Shown: positions 1 to 7,068 of the stretch, in pieces
How the letters are laid out: each line of letters begins with the position of its first letter
Numbering within the stretch: position 1 is the first letter of the stretch
DNA from: Paracoccaceae bacterium
GTDB lineage: Bacteria > Pseudomonadota > Alphaproteobacteria > Rhodobacterales > Rhodobacteraceae
NCBI GenBank assembly: GCA_007134405.1
Contig: SLKW01000074.1
Location: 1-7,068, forward strand
Direction of reading: 5' to 3'
DNA: 7,068 bases
Position numbers and translations under genes: made by a program
Notes under the pieces: generated by a model
What the model saw: the letters and a program-made list of their open reading frames with translations, nothing else
Told to the model about the DNA's origin: nothing
The model's database searches: none

Positions 1-1264
1 CCTCGGCCTTGTCCAGCACGTGATCGACCACCTTGTCCTCGAACAGCGGGGCGCGGATCTGCTGCTGCACCTGGGCGTTGCCGCGCACGAAGTCGATGAA
101 GGCGCGTTCGTGGCCGGGATACTGCCGCGCCTGCGCCACCACCGCCTGGCTGAACTCGGCGTCCGAGACCTGCACCTCGCCGCGGGTGCCGATGTCGGCC
201 AGCAGCAGACCCAGCCGCACCCGGCGCTCGGCGAGCTTGACGTGCTCGTCGGTGGGCACGATCTCGGGGTGGTCGTGGCCCTCGACCTCGGGGTGCTCGT
301 CGTGCCAGAGCTGGTGGGCGATCTGCTTGGCCTCGGCATCGACGAGGCTCGGCGGCAGATCGAACGACACCGCCTCGTCGAGCGTGTCGAGCAGCGCGCG
401 CTTGAGCACCGCGCGGGCGGCCTGTTTGTATTCGCCCTCCAGCCGTTCGCGGATCTGGGCCTTGAAGCTTTCCAGGTCGTCCGCGCCGTAGCGCTTGGCC
501 AGCTCGTCGTCGATCTCGGCGGGTTTCGGGGCCTTCACCTCCTTCACGGTGCAGGTGAAGACGGCTTCCTTGCCGGCCAGGTTCTCGGCGCCGTATTCCT
601 CGGGGAAGGTGACGGTGACGTCCTTTTCCTCGCCCGCCTTGACGCCGATCAACTGGTCCTCGAAGCCCGGGATGAACTGCCCCGCGCCCAGCGTCAGGGG
701 AAAGTCCTCGGCCGCGCCGCCCTCGAATTCCTCGCCGTCGATGCGCCCGGTGAAGTCGATCACCGCCTGGTCGCCCGATTCGGCGGCGCCGTCCTTGGCC
801 TCGAAGTTCTGCGCCGACTTCGCCAGGTTCTCCAGCGCTTCGGTCACGGCCTCGTCGTCGGCCTTCACGACCAGACGCTCCAGCTTCATGCCCGAGAAAT
901 CCGGCTCCTCGATCTCGGGCAGGGCCTCGTAGCTCATGTCGACGACGACGTCGTCGCCTTCCTTCCACTGCTCGCCGCCGTGCATCTCGACCTTCGGCTG
1001 CATGGCGGGGCGGTCCCCGGTCTGGTCGAAATGCGACTTCATCGCTCCGTCGACAGCATCCTGCATCGCCTCGCCCAGCAGACGCTGGCCGAACTGCTGC
1101 TTCAAGAGCTTCATCGGCACCTTGCCCTTGCGAAAGCCCTTCATCTCGACATCGGGCTGGGCCTCGGCCAGTTTCTCGTTGACCTTGGCGTCAAGCTCAT
1201 CCGCCGTAACGGTGATCTTGTAGCCGCGCTTGAGGCCTTCGTTCAGGGTCTCGGTGACCTGCAT
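1..1264 (-). CDS. tig: Trigger factor, ribosome-associated chaperone and prolyl isomerase (C-terminus cut by window edge)
   Basis: Trigger factor binds the ribosome near the peptide exit tunnel, shields nascent chains in the cytoplasm and carries a peptidyl-prolyl isomerase domain. The 421 codons visible start [10 protein letters not shown]. The ribosome-binding signature GFRKGKVP lies at residues 43-50 in the N-terminal domain. An FKBP-like domain follows at about 163-245, containing [13 protein letters not shown] at 193-205. The rest is the helical C-terminal chaperone domain, with a histidine-rich stretch ([15 protein letters not shown]). The family is usually about 430-450 residues, so only a few dozen at most are missing beyond base 1. 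The ATG at 1264 is chosen because a GAGGA Shine-Dalgarno sits 8 bases upstream and the protein aligns from its first residues with known family members. It is probably transcribed from its own promoter, because a hairpin separates it from the kinase gene upstream. Identification is firm from the motifs. Confidence 0.96.
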   Translation of the reverse strand, partial: MQVTETLNEGLKRGYKITVTADELDAKVNEKLAEAQPDVEMKGFRKGKVPMKLLKQQFGQRLLGEAMQDAVDGAMKSHFDQTGDRPAMQPKVEMHGGEQWKEGDDVVVDMSYEALPEIEEPDFSGMKLERLVVKADDEAVTEALENLAKSAQNFEAKDGAAESGDQAVIDFTGRIDGEEFEGGAAEDFPLTLGAGQFIPGFEDQLIGVKAGEEKDVTVTFPEEYGAENLAGKEAVFTCTVKEVKAPKPAEIDDELAKRYGADDLESFKAQIRERLEGEYKQAARAVLKRALLDTLDEAVSFDLPPSLVDAEAKQIAHQLWHDEHPEVEGHDHPEIVPTDEHVKLAERRVRLGLLLADIGTRGEVQVSDAEFSQAVVAQARQYPGHERAFIDFVRGNAQVQQQIRAPLFEDKVVDHVLDKAE

Positions 1265-1315
1265 CTCATCTATCCTCTGTTTCCACTTCCTCGGCAGGAG
1301 GGTGAATCGGGGCGC

Positions 1316-1344
1316 TGGATATTCCGCCAAAGCCCTGTTGGCAA
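1316..1344 (-). promoter_or_regulatory. Candidate sigma-70 type promoter of tig
   Basis: On the minus strand a TTGCCA hexamer (1344-1339, five of six matches to the -35 consensus) is followed after exactly 17 bases by TATCCA (1321-1316, three of six matches to the -10 consensus). Transcription would begin near 1309, giving a leader of about 45 bases before the trigger factor ATG. It lies in the only sizeable gap upstream of tig. The -10 match is modest, as is common in GC-rich alphaproteobacteria, so this is a prediction only. Confidence 0.4.
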
Positions 1345-1435
1345 GCGCAGCGGCCCCGAGGGCGGTGAATCTGCCCCCGATTCCTTGCTCCAGACCCGGG
1401 TTCGGCCGCCCCGGCCGCGGCCATCGTGTCGGAGA

Positions 1436-1454
1436 TTGCCCGCCAATCGGGCAA
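1436..1454 (-). terminator. Hairpin just after the histidine kinase stop codon, possible terminator
   Basis: A perfect 7-bp stem (TTGCCCG/CGGGCAA) closes a 5-base loop and begins three bases after the kinase TGA at 1460-1458. Position and GC content fit a transcription terminator or an mRNA 3' end stabiliser. The bases after the stem on the minus strand are TCTCC rather than a run of T, so a classical Rho-independent terminator is only weakly supported. Confidence 0.4.
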
Positions 1455-1457
1455 CAT

Positions 1458-3875
1458 TCAGGCCGGCTGACGGCGCAGCGCCTGTCTCACCGCGTCCTGA
1501 AGCACCCCGGGCGGCATCGGTTTGCCCAGCAGGGCGGCGTTGCGCAACACCTCGGGCAGCTGCTCGCGCGAATAACCGGAGACGACGACGAAGGGGGTGC
1601 CAGCCTCGATCAGCGTCTGCGCGACCGGTTCCGAAGTCTCGCGGCCAAGATTCGCGTCGAGCACCGCGACGTCGCAGCCCCTGGCCTCGATCAGCGACAG
1701 CGCCTGGCCGACGAAACGGGCGGGGCCGAGAACCGAGAAGCCCGCATCGGCCAGCATCAACGCCATGTCCGCGGCGATCAGGGGCTCGTCCTCGACCACG
1801 AGCACGCGATGGCACGTCGGATCGTCAGCGACCGCGTCGGCTTGCGCCGCTTGCGCCGCGCCCGTTTCGATCGGCCCGCCGTCCAGAACGCTCGCTGCGG
1901 GACAGCTAAACCGCCAGGCAAGCCCGGGCGGCGCGTAGTCGAGCGACACTTTTCCGCCCGTGCTCGCCTCGACCATGTCGCTCGTGACCTTCGAGCCGAA
2001 GCCATGTCGATCCGGGCGGGTGACGGGCGGTCCGTCCCGCTCCAGCCACGACATCTCGAAGTTCTCCTCCGCGGCGGGCTGCTCAGCGACGGACCAGCGC
2101 ACGGCGATGCGCCCCGTCTCGTTCGAGAGTGCCCCGTATTTCGCGGCATTGGTCGCCAGTTCGTGGAGCGCGAGGCCCAGGGCCTGCGTGGCATCCGGCG
2201 CCAGCGACAGGGGCGGCCCGCCGATCTCGATGCGGGTGTCGATCAGGTCGAAGAAATGCGACAGCTGCGTACGGACCAGATCGGCCACCGGGACGGCCTT
2301 CCAGGCGTGCTCGATCAGCAGATCCTGGGCGGCCGACAGCGCCTGCATCCGCTTGCCGAAGCTGCCGAGAAAGTCGTCCGTTCCGGAAAAGGCCGTCTGC
2401 CGCGCGATCGCCTGGACCAGGGTCAGCATGTTCTTCGAACGGTGGTTGAGTTCGCGCATGAGCATCCGGGTCTGCTCTTCATGGCGCTTGCGTTCGGAAA
2501 TGTCGTTGAAGAGGATACCCACGCGCCGGTCCTCCTCGGCACCCAGTCTGAACGCGTAGACGTCGAACCAGCGCCCCAGCATCTTCGATTCCTGCTCGAA
2601 TCGCGTGGGCTCACCCGTGCGCGCGACGCGGCCGTAAGTCTCGTACCAGTGCTCCTCGAGGTCGGGCGCGGCGTCCCGCAGCCAGCGGCCGAGTATTTCC
2701 TTTGGAAACCCCGTCCGGCCGTAGAAGGCGGGGTTCGCCTCGACGACGCGGTAATCGGTGCGCCCGTCGGGATCGTCGAAGCGCAGCTCCAGAATGCAGA
2801 AGCCTTCGTCGATCGCCTCGAAGAGCGTGCGGTAGCGCGACTCGGTGGCTTGTGACACCTCCTCGGTCCTGGCCCGCTTGACGGCGTCATAGGTTCGCTC
2901 GGCCGTGTCGCAGAGTAAGGCGATCTCCCGTTCCGACCAGACGCGCGGGCCGTCATGCGCCGCGAAGAGGTAGGCATCGGGCCGGCCGGTCGAGAAGACC
3001 GGCGCCACCATGTAGCTGCGCACGCCAAGCTCGCCCACCATCCGGCGGTACTCGTCGGTGAAGCCTTCGGCGGCAAGGATGTCAGGCACGGATACCGGTT
3101 CGCCCTTGTGGAGCCGGGCGGCCGTCTTCGCCCCCAAATGCTCAAGGTTCAGGGACCGCCCGCCGACGGCGGGGACCCTGCCCTGGGCGTGGTATGCGGC
3201 CTCCGTCCGCACCTGTCCCGCCGCGTCGACCTCGGCATAGCCGACGAAGGCGATGCCGAGATGCCCGCCCAGGATCTCGGCCGCCGTGCGCATCGCCGCC
3301 CGCGCGTCGGTCTGTGCCCGCAACGCATCGCTCACCCGGTGCAGGAAGGCCGCCCGCGTCTGGTTCTCGCGGAGGGCATCGGTCGCCTCGCGCCGCGCCA
3401 GCTCCTCCAGCACCCGGTCGGTGGTCTCGGTCGCCATGCCGGTAATGCCCCGGATGTCGCCCGCGTCGTCGCGCAGGGGCAGCCAGGTTTCGCGGAACCA
3501 GCGCCTCCGCGTGCCGCCATCGAGCGCGGGCACGACGTATTCCTTTTCGGGGAAAACCTGCGCCTCGCCCTTGCCGACCGCGTCGATCCGGGCGCGCGCC
3601 TCAAGCGCAAAATCGGGCCAGATCCGCTCCAGCGGCGCGCCCAAGGCTTCGGAATGGCGGTCTCCCACCAGCTTCCGGTAGGCGTCGTTGTAGAAGACCC
3701 GCAACTCCGCGCCCCAGAAGACGAAAGCCGGCTCCGGGTTGTCGAGCATGACCAGAATGGCCGCGCGGAGGCCCTGGGGCCAGTCCGATGTCGCGCCGAG
3801 CGGCGTCTGCGCCCAGTCCCGGATATCGGCGGCCAGTTCCCCCCGCAGAGAAGGCCAGTCGGTCGTGTCCGTCAC
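1458..3875 (-). CDS. Soluble hybrid sensor histidine kinase, PAS-GAF-PAS-HWE kinase-receiver
   Basis: Predicted cytoplasmic phosphorelay kinase of 805 residues; no signal peptide or membrane segment is visible. In order: a PAS-like region at about 45-153 (opening with [14 protein letters not shown] nearby), a GAF-like region at about 168-333, a second PAS domain at about 344-463, then an HWE-family kinase core. The core has the phosphoacceptor motif ELNHRSKNM (His478), the N-box [14 protein letters not shown] (Asn576), the W-x-E element WLERDGPPV (610-618) and a GFGSKV glycine motif (625-630). A receiver domain ends the protein at about 689-805, with acidic residues EDE 695-697, phosphoacceptor Asp740, Ser766 and Lys785. 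The GTG at 3875 is chosen because GGGGGA lies 7 bases upstream; an in-frame TTG at 3941 would add 22 unlikely residues and has no convincing ribosome site. No partner regulator lies in the window, so input signal and target are unknown. HWE kinases in alphaproteobacteria often act in light or general stress signalling, but no LOV cysteine motif is seen here. Confidence 0.92.
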   Translation of the reverse strand: MTDTTDWPSLRGELAADIRDWAQTPLGATSDWPQGLRAAILVMLDNPEPAFVFWGAELRVFYNDAYRKLVGDRHSEALGAPLERIWPDFALEARARIDAVGKGEAQVFPEKEYVVPALDGGTRRRWFRETWLPLRDDAGDIRGITGMATETTDRVLEELARREATDALRENQTRAAFLHRVSDALRAQTDARAAMRTAAEILGGHLGIAFVGYAEVDAAGQVRTEAAYHAQGRVPAVGGRSLNLEHLGAKTAARLHKGEPVSVPDILAAEGFTDEYRRMVGELGVRSYMVAPVFSTGRPDAYLFAAHDGPRVWSEREIALLCDTAERTYDAVKRARTEEVSQATESRYRTLFEAIDEGFCILELRFDDPDGRTDYRVVEANPAFYGRTGFPKEILGRWLRDAAPDLEEHWYETYGRVARTGEPTRFEQESKMLGRWFDVYAFRLGAEEDRRVGILFNDISERKRHEEQTRMLMRELNHRSKNMLTLVQAIARQTAFSGTDDFLGSFGKRMQALSAAQDLLIEHAWKAVPVADLVRTQLSHFFDLIDTRIEIGGPPLSLAPDATQALGLALHELATNAAKYGALSNETGRIAVRWSVAEQPAAEENFEMSWLERDGPPVTRPDRHGFGSKVTSDMVEASTGGKVSLDYAPPGLAWRFSCPAASVLDGGPIETGAAQAAQADAVADDPTCHRVLVVEDEPLIAADMALMLADAGFSVLGPARFVGQALSLIEARGCDVAVLDANLGRETSEPVAQTLIEAGTPFVVVSGYSREQLPEVLRNAALLGKPMPPGVLQDAVRQALRRQPA

Positions 3876-4036
3876 CCAGCATTCCCCCGAAGTCCCATGC
3901 CCACATCCGTTAACTTTTCCCCCGAAAACCAGCAAAAGCAACCGATTCGTGGCGATTTCCGGCTCGGGAGGCGCGGCCGGGGCTGGGAAGGGGCGCGGGA
4001 CGGCGAGCCAACAACGCGCGCCGGTTTCGGCTGGAA

Positions 4037-4053
4037 GGCCCGGTTTTCGGACC
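4037..4053 (-). terminator. Weak hairpin downstream of tRNA-Leu, possible terminator
   Basis: On the minus strand GGTCCG and CGGGCC pair as a 6-bp stem with one G-T wobble around the loop AAAAC, 17 bases after the CCA end of the tRNA. The tail after the stem begins TTCCAG, so there is no T run. It could mark the tRNA transcript end, or be chance in GC-rich DNA. The rest of the 195-bp gap before the kinase start (3876-4070) shows no gene and no promoter I would defend. Confidence 0.25.
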
Positions 4054-4070
4054 CGCTGTCAAGAAGCTTC

Positions 4071-4155
4071 TGGTGCGGGTGGAGGGACTTGAACCCCCAC
4101 GCCTTGCGGCGCTTGGACCTAAACCAAGTGCGTCTGCCAATTCCGCCACACCCGC
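4071..4155 (-). tRNA. tRNA-Leu (anticodon UAG, CCA encoded)
   Basis: This 85-base sequence folds as a class II tRNA, the type with a long variable arm. The acceptor strands GCGGGTG (4155-4149) and CACCCGC (4081-4075) pair perfectly, followed by discriminator A and an encoded CCA at 4073-4071. The D stem is GCG/CGC. The anticodon stem CTTGG/CCAAG holds the loop TTTAGGT, giving anticodon UAG (4121-4119), which reads CUA and probably other CUN leucine codons. The variable arm is CGCC-GCAA-GGCG, and the T arm is GGGGG-TTCAAGT-CCCTC. All elements expected of tRNA-Leu are present, so identity is secure. No duplicated tRNA end or integrase is seen, so it is not serving as an integration site in this window. 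Confidence 0.97.
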
Positions 4156-4173
4156 GAACACGAAGCCCCTGCA

Positions 4174-4187
4174 CTGCCGCGCGGCAG
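4174..4187. repeat. 14-bp perfect palindrome upstream of tRNA-Leu
   Basis: CTGCCGCGCGGCAG is fully self-complementary and lies 19-32 bases upstream of the mature tRNA 5' end. It sits where the core promoter or short leader of the tRNA should be. The remainder of the 140-bp gap to the NAD(P)HX repair gene (4156-4295) has two other small hairpins: CCTTCT/AGAAGG at 4203-4218, and GCCGC/GCGGC at 4278-4293 directly after the upstream stop codon. None has a T tail. No function is assigned. Confidence 0.4.
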
Positions 4188-4295
4188 CGCCGAAACCGGC
4201 CGCCTTCTAGCAAGAAGGAAACGCGGAGGCGAGAGGGAATCGTGCCCCCCGCCCGCAGCTGCCTGCTGCCGGCCCCTGCCGCTGTCCGGCGGCGT

Positions 4296-5846
4296 TCAGC
4301 CGAGGGCGCGCAGGGCGGCGGGCAGCGCTTCGGGCAGGTCCTCGGCGATCAGGCCGGGACCGAAGGCGCGCGCGCAGTCCAGGTGCAGGGCGCTCGCTGT
4401 TTCGGCGGCATCCGGTGGCGTGACGCCGCGCGCCAGAAGGCCCGCAATCATGCCCGCCAGCACGTCGCCCGCCCCCGCCGTGGCCAGCCAGGGCGCCGCC
4501 GCCGCGCCGAAGGCGGCGCTGACCCGGCAGGCGCCGTCGGGCGCGGCGATGACCGTGTCGGCGCCCTTCAGCAGCATGGTGCAGCCCAGCCGCGCGGCGG
4601 CTTCGCGCGCCGCATCGACCTTCGAGAACGCTGGCCCCTCTTCCGGCCCGTCATCCGGTTCCGCGTTCAGCGCCGCGGCCAGATCCGGGGCGAGGCGGGC
4701 GAACTCGCCCGCATGCGGTGTCAGCACGCAGCCGGCGTGCAGTGCCTCCCGCAGCGCCGGGCGGCGCGCCAGCAGGCTCAGCGCATCGGCATCCAGCACC
4801 GCCGCCCGCTGGCTTTCGAGCGCGGTGGCGAGCAGCCCTTCGGCGCGCGCATCCAGCCCCAGGCCGGGGCCGAGGCAGAGCGCGTTCAGCCGGGCATCGG
4901 CCAACAAGTCGGCCAGCGCCCGCCCGTCGCGCAGCGGCCGCAGCATCACCGCGTCAAGCCGCGCCGCGTTCTCGATCAGCGCGGCGGGCGGGCAGCCCAG
5001 CGTCACCAGCCCCGCCCCGATCCTGAGCGCCGCCCGCGCCGCCAGCCGCGCGGCACCCCCGCGTCCCGGCCCGCCCGACAGGACCAGCGCGTGGCCGTGG
5101 CTGTACTTGTGCCCCTGCGCCTTGACCGCCACCGCCGGATCAATCCGCGCCAGGCGGACGACCGCGGCGGGATGCGCGGCCCGATACTCCGACAACTCGG
5201 CCTCGATCCCGATGGGCGCGACGCGCACAGGCCCCGACAGCGCGCCACCCGGCGCCAGCGCATGGCCCAGCTTGCGGGACTGGAAGGTGACCGTCAGATC
5301 CGCCGGGCGGTCCAGGTAGCCGCCCTCGGCGCGGACCCGCCCGCTGTCCGAACAGAGCCCCGACAGGATATCGACCGCCACCAGCCGCGCGCCCCACGCC
5401 TGCGCCGCGGCCAGCGGACGCCAGATCCGGGGCGCGACTGGCCGGCCCAGACCGGTGCCGAAAAGCGCGTCGATCACCAGCGTGCCGGGCGCCACCGCCT
5501 CGGCGTCGAACGCATCCAGGCGTTCCGTCGCGCCCTGCGTCTGCCAGCGCTTGCGCATGGTGGCCGCGTCGCCCGTGGCCTTTTCGGTCAGGGCAAAGCA
5601 CGCCACGCGCCAGCCGCGCAGGGCCAGGGCGCGCGCGATGACGAATCCGTCGCCGCCGTTGTTGCCCGGCCCGCACAGGATCGCCGCGCGCCCCGGCGCG
5701 ACCTGTAACTCGGGCCATTCGCTCAGGATGGCCTCGATCGCCCCTTGGCCGGCGCGCTCCATCAGCCTGAGCCCGCTCACCCGGCCCGAGTCGATGGCGG
5801 CGCCTTCAACGGCGCGCATTTGGGCAGATGACAGCAAATCGGTCAT
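4296..5846 (-). CDS. nnr: Bifunctional NAD(P)HX epimerase / NAD(P)HX dehydratase
   Basis: Metabolite-repair enzyme that restores NADH and NADPH damaged by hydration: the N-terminal half interconverts the R and S epimers of NAD(P)HX, and the C-terminal half dehydrates the S form using ADP (or ATP). The 516-residue fusion has the usual bacterial length. Epimerase domain (about 1-215): nucleotide loop GPGNNGGDG at 59-67 and VIDALFGTGLG at 124-134. Dehydratase domain, ribokinase-like (about 225-516): LGPGLGLDA at 325-333, LDADAL at 351-356, LTPHAGEF at 375-382, and TAGAGD at 456-461 whose Asp461 is the expected catalytic residue. One oddity is VDILSG at 158-163, where the family normally reads VDIPSG. 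The ATG at 5846 is preferred: it begins MTDLLSSAQM, as relatives do, and AGAGAG lies 7 bases upstream. An in-frame ATG at 5876 adds ten residues, lacks a ribosome site and abuts the dyad at 5877. The gene is divergent from glnB and probably monocistronic. Confidence 0.95.
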   Translation of the reverse strand: MTDLLSSAQMRAVEGAAIDSGRVSGLRLMERAGQGAIEAILSEWPELQVAPGRAAILCGPGNNGGDGFVIARALALRGWRVACFALTEKATGDAATMRKRWQTQGATERLDAFDAEAVAPGTLVIDALFGTGLGRPVAPRIWRPLAAAQAWGARLVAVDILSGLCSDSGRVRAEGGYLDRPADLTVTFQSRKLGHALAPGGALSGPVRVAPIGIEAELSEYRAAHPAAVVRLARIDPAVAVKAQGHKYSHGHALVLSGGPGRGGAARLAARAALRIGAGLVTLGCPPAALIENAARLDAVMLRPLRDGRALADLLADARLNALCLGPGLGLDARAEGLLATALESQRAAVLDADALSLLARRPALREALHAGCVLTPHAGEFARLAPDLAAALNAEPDDGPEEGPAFSKVDAAREAAARLGCTMLLKGADTVIAAPDGACRVSAAFGAAAAPWLATAGAGDVLAGMIAGLLARGVTPPDAAETASALHLDCARAFGPGLIAEDLPEALPAALRALG

Positions 5847-5876
5847 TTCGCGACTCTCTGCATTTGCGTTCCGCAT

Positions 5877-5903
5877 AAGTTTCGATCACATTGCGCGAAA
5901 CTT
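5877..5903. promoter_or_regulatory. Inverted repeat with 8-bp arms in the nnr-glnB divergent region
   Basis: AAGTTTCG (5877-5884) and CGAAACTT (5896-5903) are perfect inverted copies separated by 11 bases, so their centres are 19 bp apart. That is roughly two helical turns and would suit a dimeric DNA-binding protein. The element lies 31 bases before the nnr start and about 130 bases before the glnB start, so it could control either gene. The sequence does not match a regulator site I recognise; operator function is inferred from symmetry and position only. Confidence 0.4.
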
Positions 5904-5907
5904 GTGC

Positions 5908-5921
5908 AATTCGGACGAATT
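5908..5921. promoter_or_regulatory. Second dyad, AATTCG-GA-CGAATT, in the nnr-glnB divergent region
   Basis: Perfect 6-bp inverted arms flank two bases, starting only five bases after the 8-bp-arm repeat. Both dyads contain TTCG on one side and CGAA on the other. The surrounding stretch, about 5865-5925, is markedly AT-richer than its flanks, as expected of a promoter zone. On the minus strand TGATAAT (5925-5919) resembles a -10 element, but I find no matching -35. No sigma-54 promoter with GG-N10-GC spacing was recognised by eye. Confidence 0.35.
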
Positions 5922-5974
5922 ATCAGCCCGTGCCCGCCAACCCCTCGCCGCCGCGCCGTTTGCCCGATTGAGGG

Positions 5975-6374
<400 letters not shown>

Positions 6375-6407
6375 GTCACCGTTTCACTCAGAACTCAGGG
6401 GAGTCAC

Positions 6408-7068
6408 ATGAGCGTCGAGAAGGTTCTCAGCAAGATCAAGGACGAAGAGGTCGAATACGTCGACGTCCGCTTCACCGATCCGCGCGGCAAGATGCAGCAC
6501 GTCACCGTGATGGCGCATCTCGTCGACGAGGATTTCCTCGAAGAGGGCTTCATGTTCGACGGCTCCTCGGTCGCCGGCTGGAAGACGATCGACCAGTCCG
6601 ACATGAAGCTGATGCCGGATACCGAAACCGCCTATATCGACCCGTTCTATGCCGACAAGACGCTCTGCCTGCATTGCAGCGTGGTCGAGCCCGACACCGG
6701 CGAATCCTATGAACGCGACCCGCGCTCGACCGCGCAGAAGGCCGAGGCCTATCTGAAGTCCACCGGCATCGGCGACACCTCCTACTGGGGCCCCGAGGCC
6801 GAGTTCTTCGTCTTCGACGACGTGCGCTTCTCGGTGAGCATGAACAAGGTCGCCTACGAGGTCGACGCGATCGACGGGGCGTGGAATTCGGATACCGAAT
6901 ACGAATCCGGCAACATGGGCCACCGCCCCGGCATCAAGGGCGGCTATTTCCCGGTCAACCCGATCGATGCCGGCCAGGACATGCGCTCCGAGATGCTGTC
7001 GACGATGAAGGCGATCGGCATGAATGTCGACAAGCACCACCACGAGGTGGCGTCGTGCCAGCACGAAC
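6408..7068 (+). CDS. glnA: Glutamine synthetase type I (C-terminal half cut by window edge)
   Basis: Catalyses ATP-dependent formation of glutamine from glutamate and ammonium in the cytoplasm, as a dodecamer. The first 220 codons are visible, somewhat under half of the usual length of about 470. The N-terminal beta-grasp domain is followed by the signature FDGSSVAGW at 50-58. The metal-binding segment GPEAEFFVFD starts at 128, with Glu130 and Glu132. The catalytic segment KHHHEVASCQHE closes the visible part. The start at 6408 follows AGGGGAG by four bases. The adenylylation tyrosine and the ATP-binding motifs lie beyond the edge, so regulation by GlnE cannot be checked here. It lies 33 bp after glnB with no hairpin seen between, which supports a glnBA operon under nitrogen control. 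Confidence 0.98.
   Translation, partial: MSVEKVLSKIKDEEVEYVDVRFTDPRGKMQHVTVMAHLVDEDFLEEGFMFDGSSVAGWKTIDQSDMKLMPDTETAYIDPFYADKTLCLHCSVVEPDTGESYERDPRSTAQKAEAYLKSTGIGDTSYWGPEAEFFVFDDVRFSVSMNKVAYEVDAIDGAWNSDTEYESGNMGHRPGIKGGYFPVNPIDAGQDMRSEMLSTMKAIGMNVDKHHHEVASCQHE

Noticed and set aside
1266..1457. A 63-codon frame on the minus strand between kinase and tig, starting right after the kinase TGA.
   Set aside because: Its first codons lie in the hairpin at 1436-1454, it has no ribosome site of its own, it covers the candidate tig promoter, and it resembles nothing known.
20..1909. A 629-codon open frame on the plus strand opposite trigger factor and the kinase end.
   Set aside because: It is a shadow of the minus-strand trigger factor reading frame, with low-complexity composition and no recognisable motif.
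1230..2855. A 541-codon open frame on the plus strand opposite the kinase.
   Set aside because: Antisense to the kinase core, whose motifs are unambiguous; its composition is that of a GC-rich shadow.
4071..4155. tRNA-Leu as an integration site for a mobile island.
   Set aside because: No integrase, no second copy of the tRNA 3' end, and core genes with uniform base composition on both sides.
3872..4213. Minus-strand frames of 113 and 83 codons crossing 3872-4213, with segments like VAELADALGLGPSAARRGG.
   Set aside because: These are translations of the tRNA-Leu gene, a familiar annotation artefact.
2955..5708. A 917-codon open frame on the plus strand spanning the kinase, the tRNA and most of nnr.
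   Set aside because: It runs antisense through two well-recognised proteins and a tRNA gene, is rich in R, P, A, G and Q as shadow frames in GC-rich DNA are, and resembles no family.
5919..5925. TGATAAT on the minus strand as the -10 box of nnr.
   Set aside because: No acceptable -35 hexamer at 16-18 bases, so it was mentioned but not called as a promoter.

Overview
The window looks like ordinary core chromosome from a high-GC alphaproteobacterium, most likely of the Rhodobacteraceae type. This rests on strong G/C preference at third codon positions, the glnB-glnA pair, a fused NAD(P)HX repair enzyme and an HWE-family histidine kinase. The assignment is from recognition of the protein families, not from a database search.

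Left part, all on the minus strand. In transcription order: a fused NAD(P)HX epimerase/dehydratase (5846-4296), a tRNA-Leu with anticodon UAG (4155-4071), a large soluble hybrid sensor kinase with predicted order PAS-GAF-PAS-HWE kinase-receiver (3875-1458), and trigger factor (from 1264, running off the left edge so that the last part of its C-terminal domain is missing). The gaps are short (33 to about 200 bp). They hold a plausible trigger factor promoter, a hairpin just after the kinase stop codon, a weak hairpin after the tRNA and a 14-bp palindrome before it.

Right part, on the plus strand: glnB (PII signal protein, 6036-6374) and glnA (type I glutamine synthetase, from 6408, cut by the right edge) form a tight pair that very probably makes one transcript. 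PII senses 2-oxoglutarate, ATP/ADP and glutamine status, and through the adenylyltransferase and NtrB/NtrC it sets the activity and expression of glutamine synthetase. The 189-bp divergent region between the NAD(P)HX repair gene and glnB has two perfect dyad repeats and a GC-rich leader that can fold. It is the most structured non-coding stretch in the window.

I find no mobile element, CRISPR array, phage gene or defence system, and no candidate for a wholly new system. The items most worth a second look are the orphan hybrid HWE kinase with its unusual receiver, the twin dyads in the glnB control region, and a proline-to-leucine change in a conserved motif of the NAD(P)HX epimerase domain.
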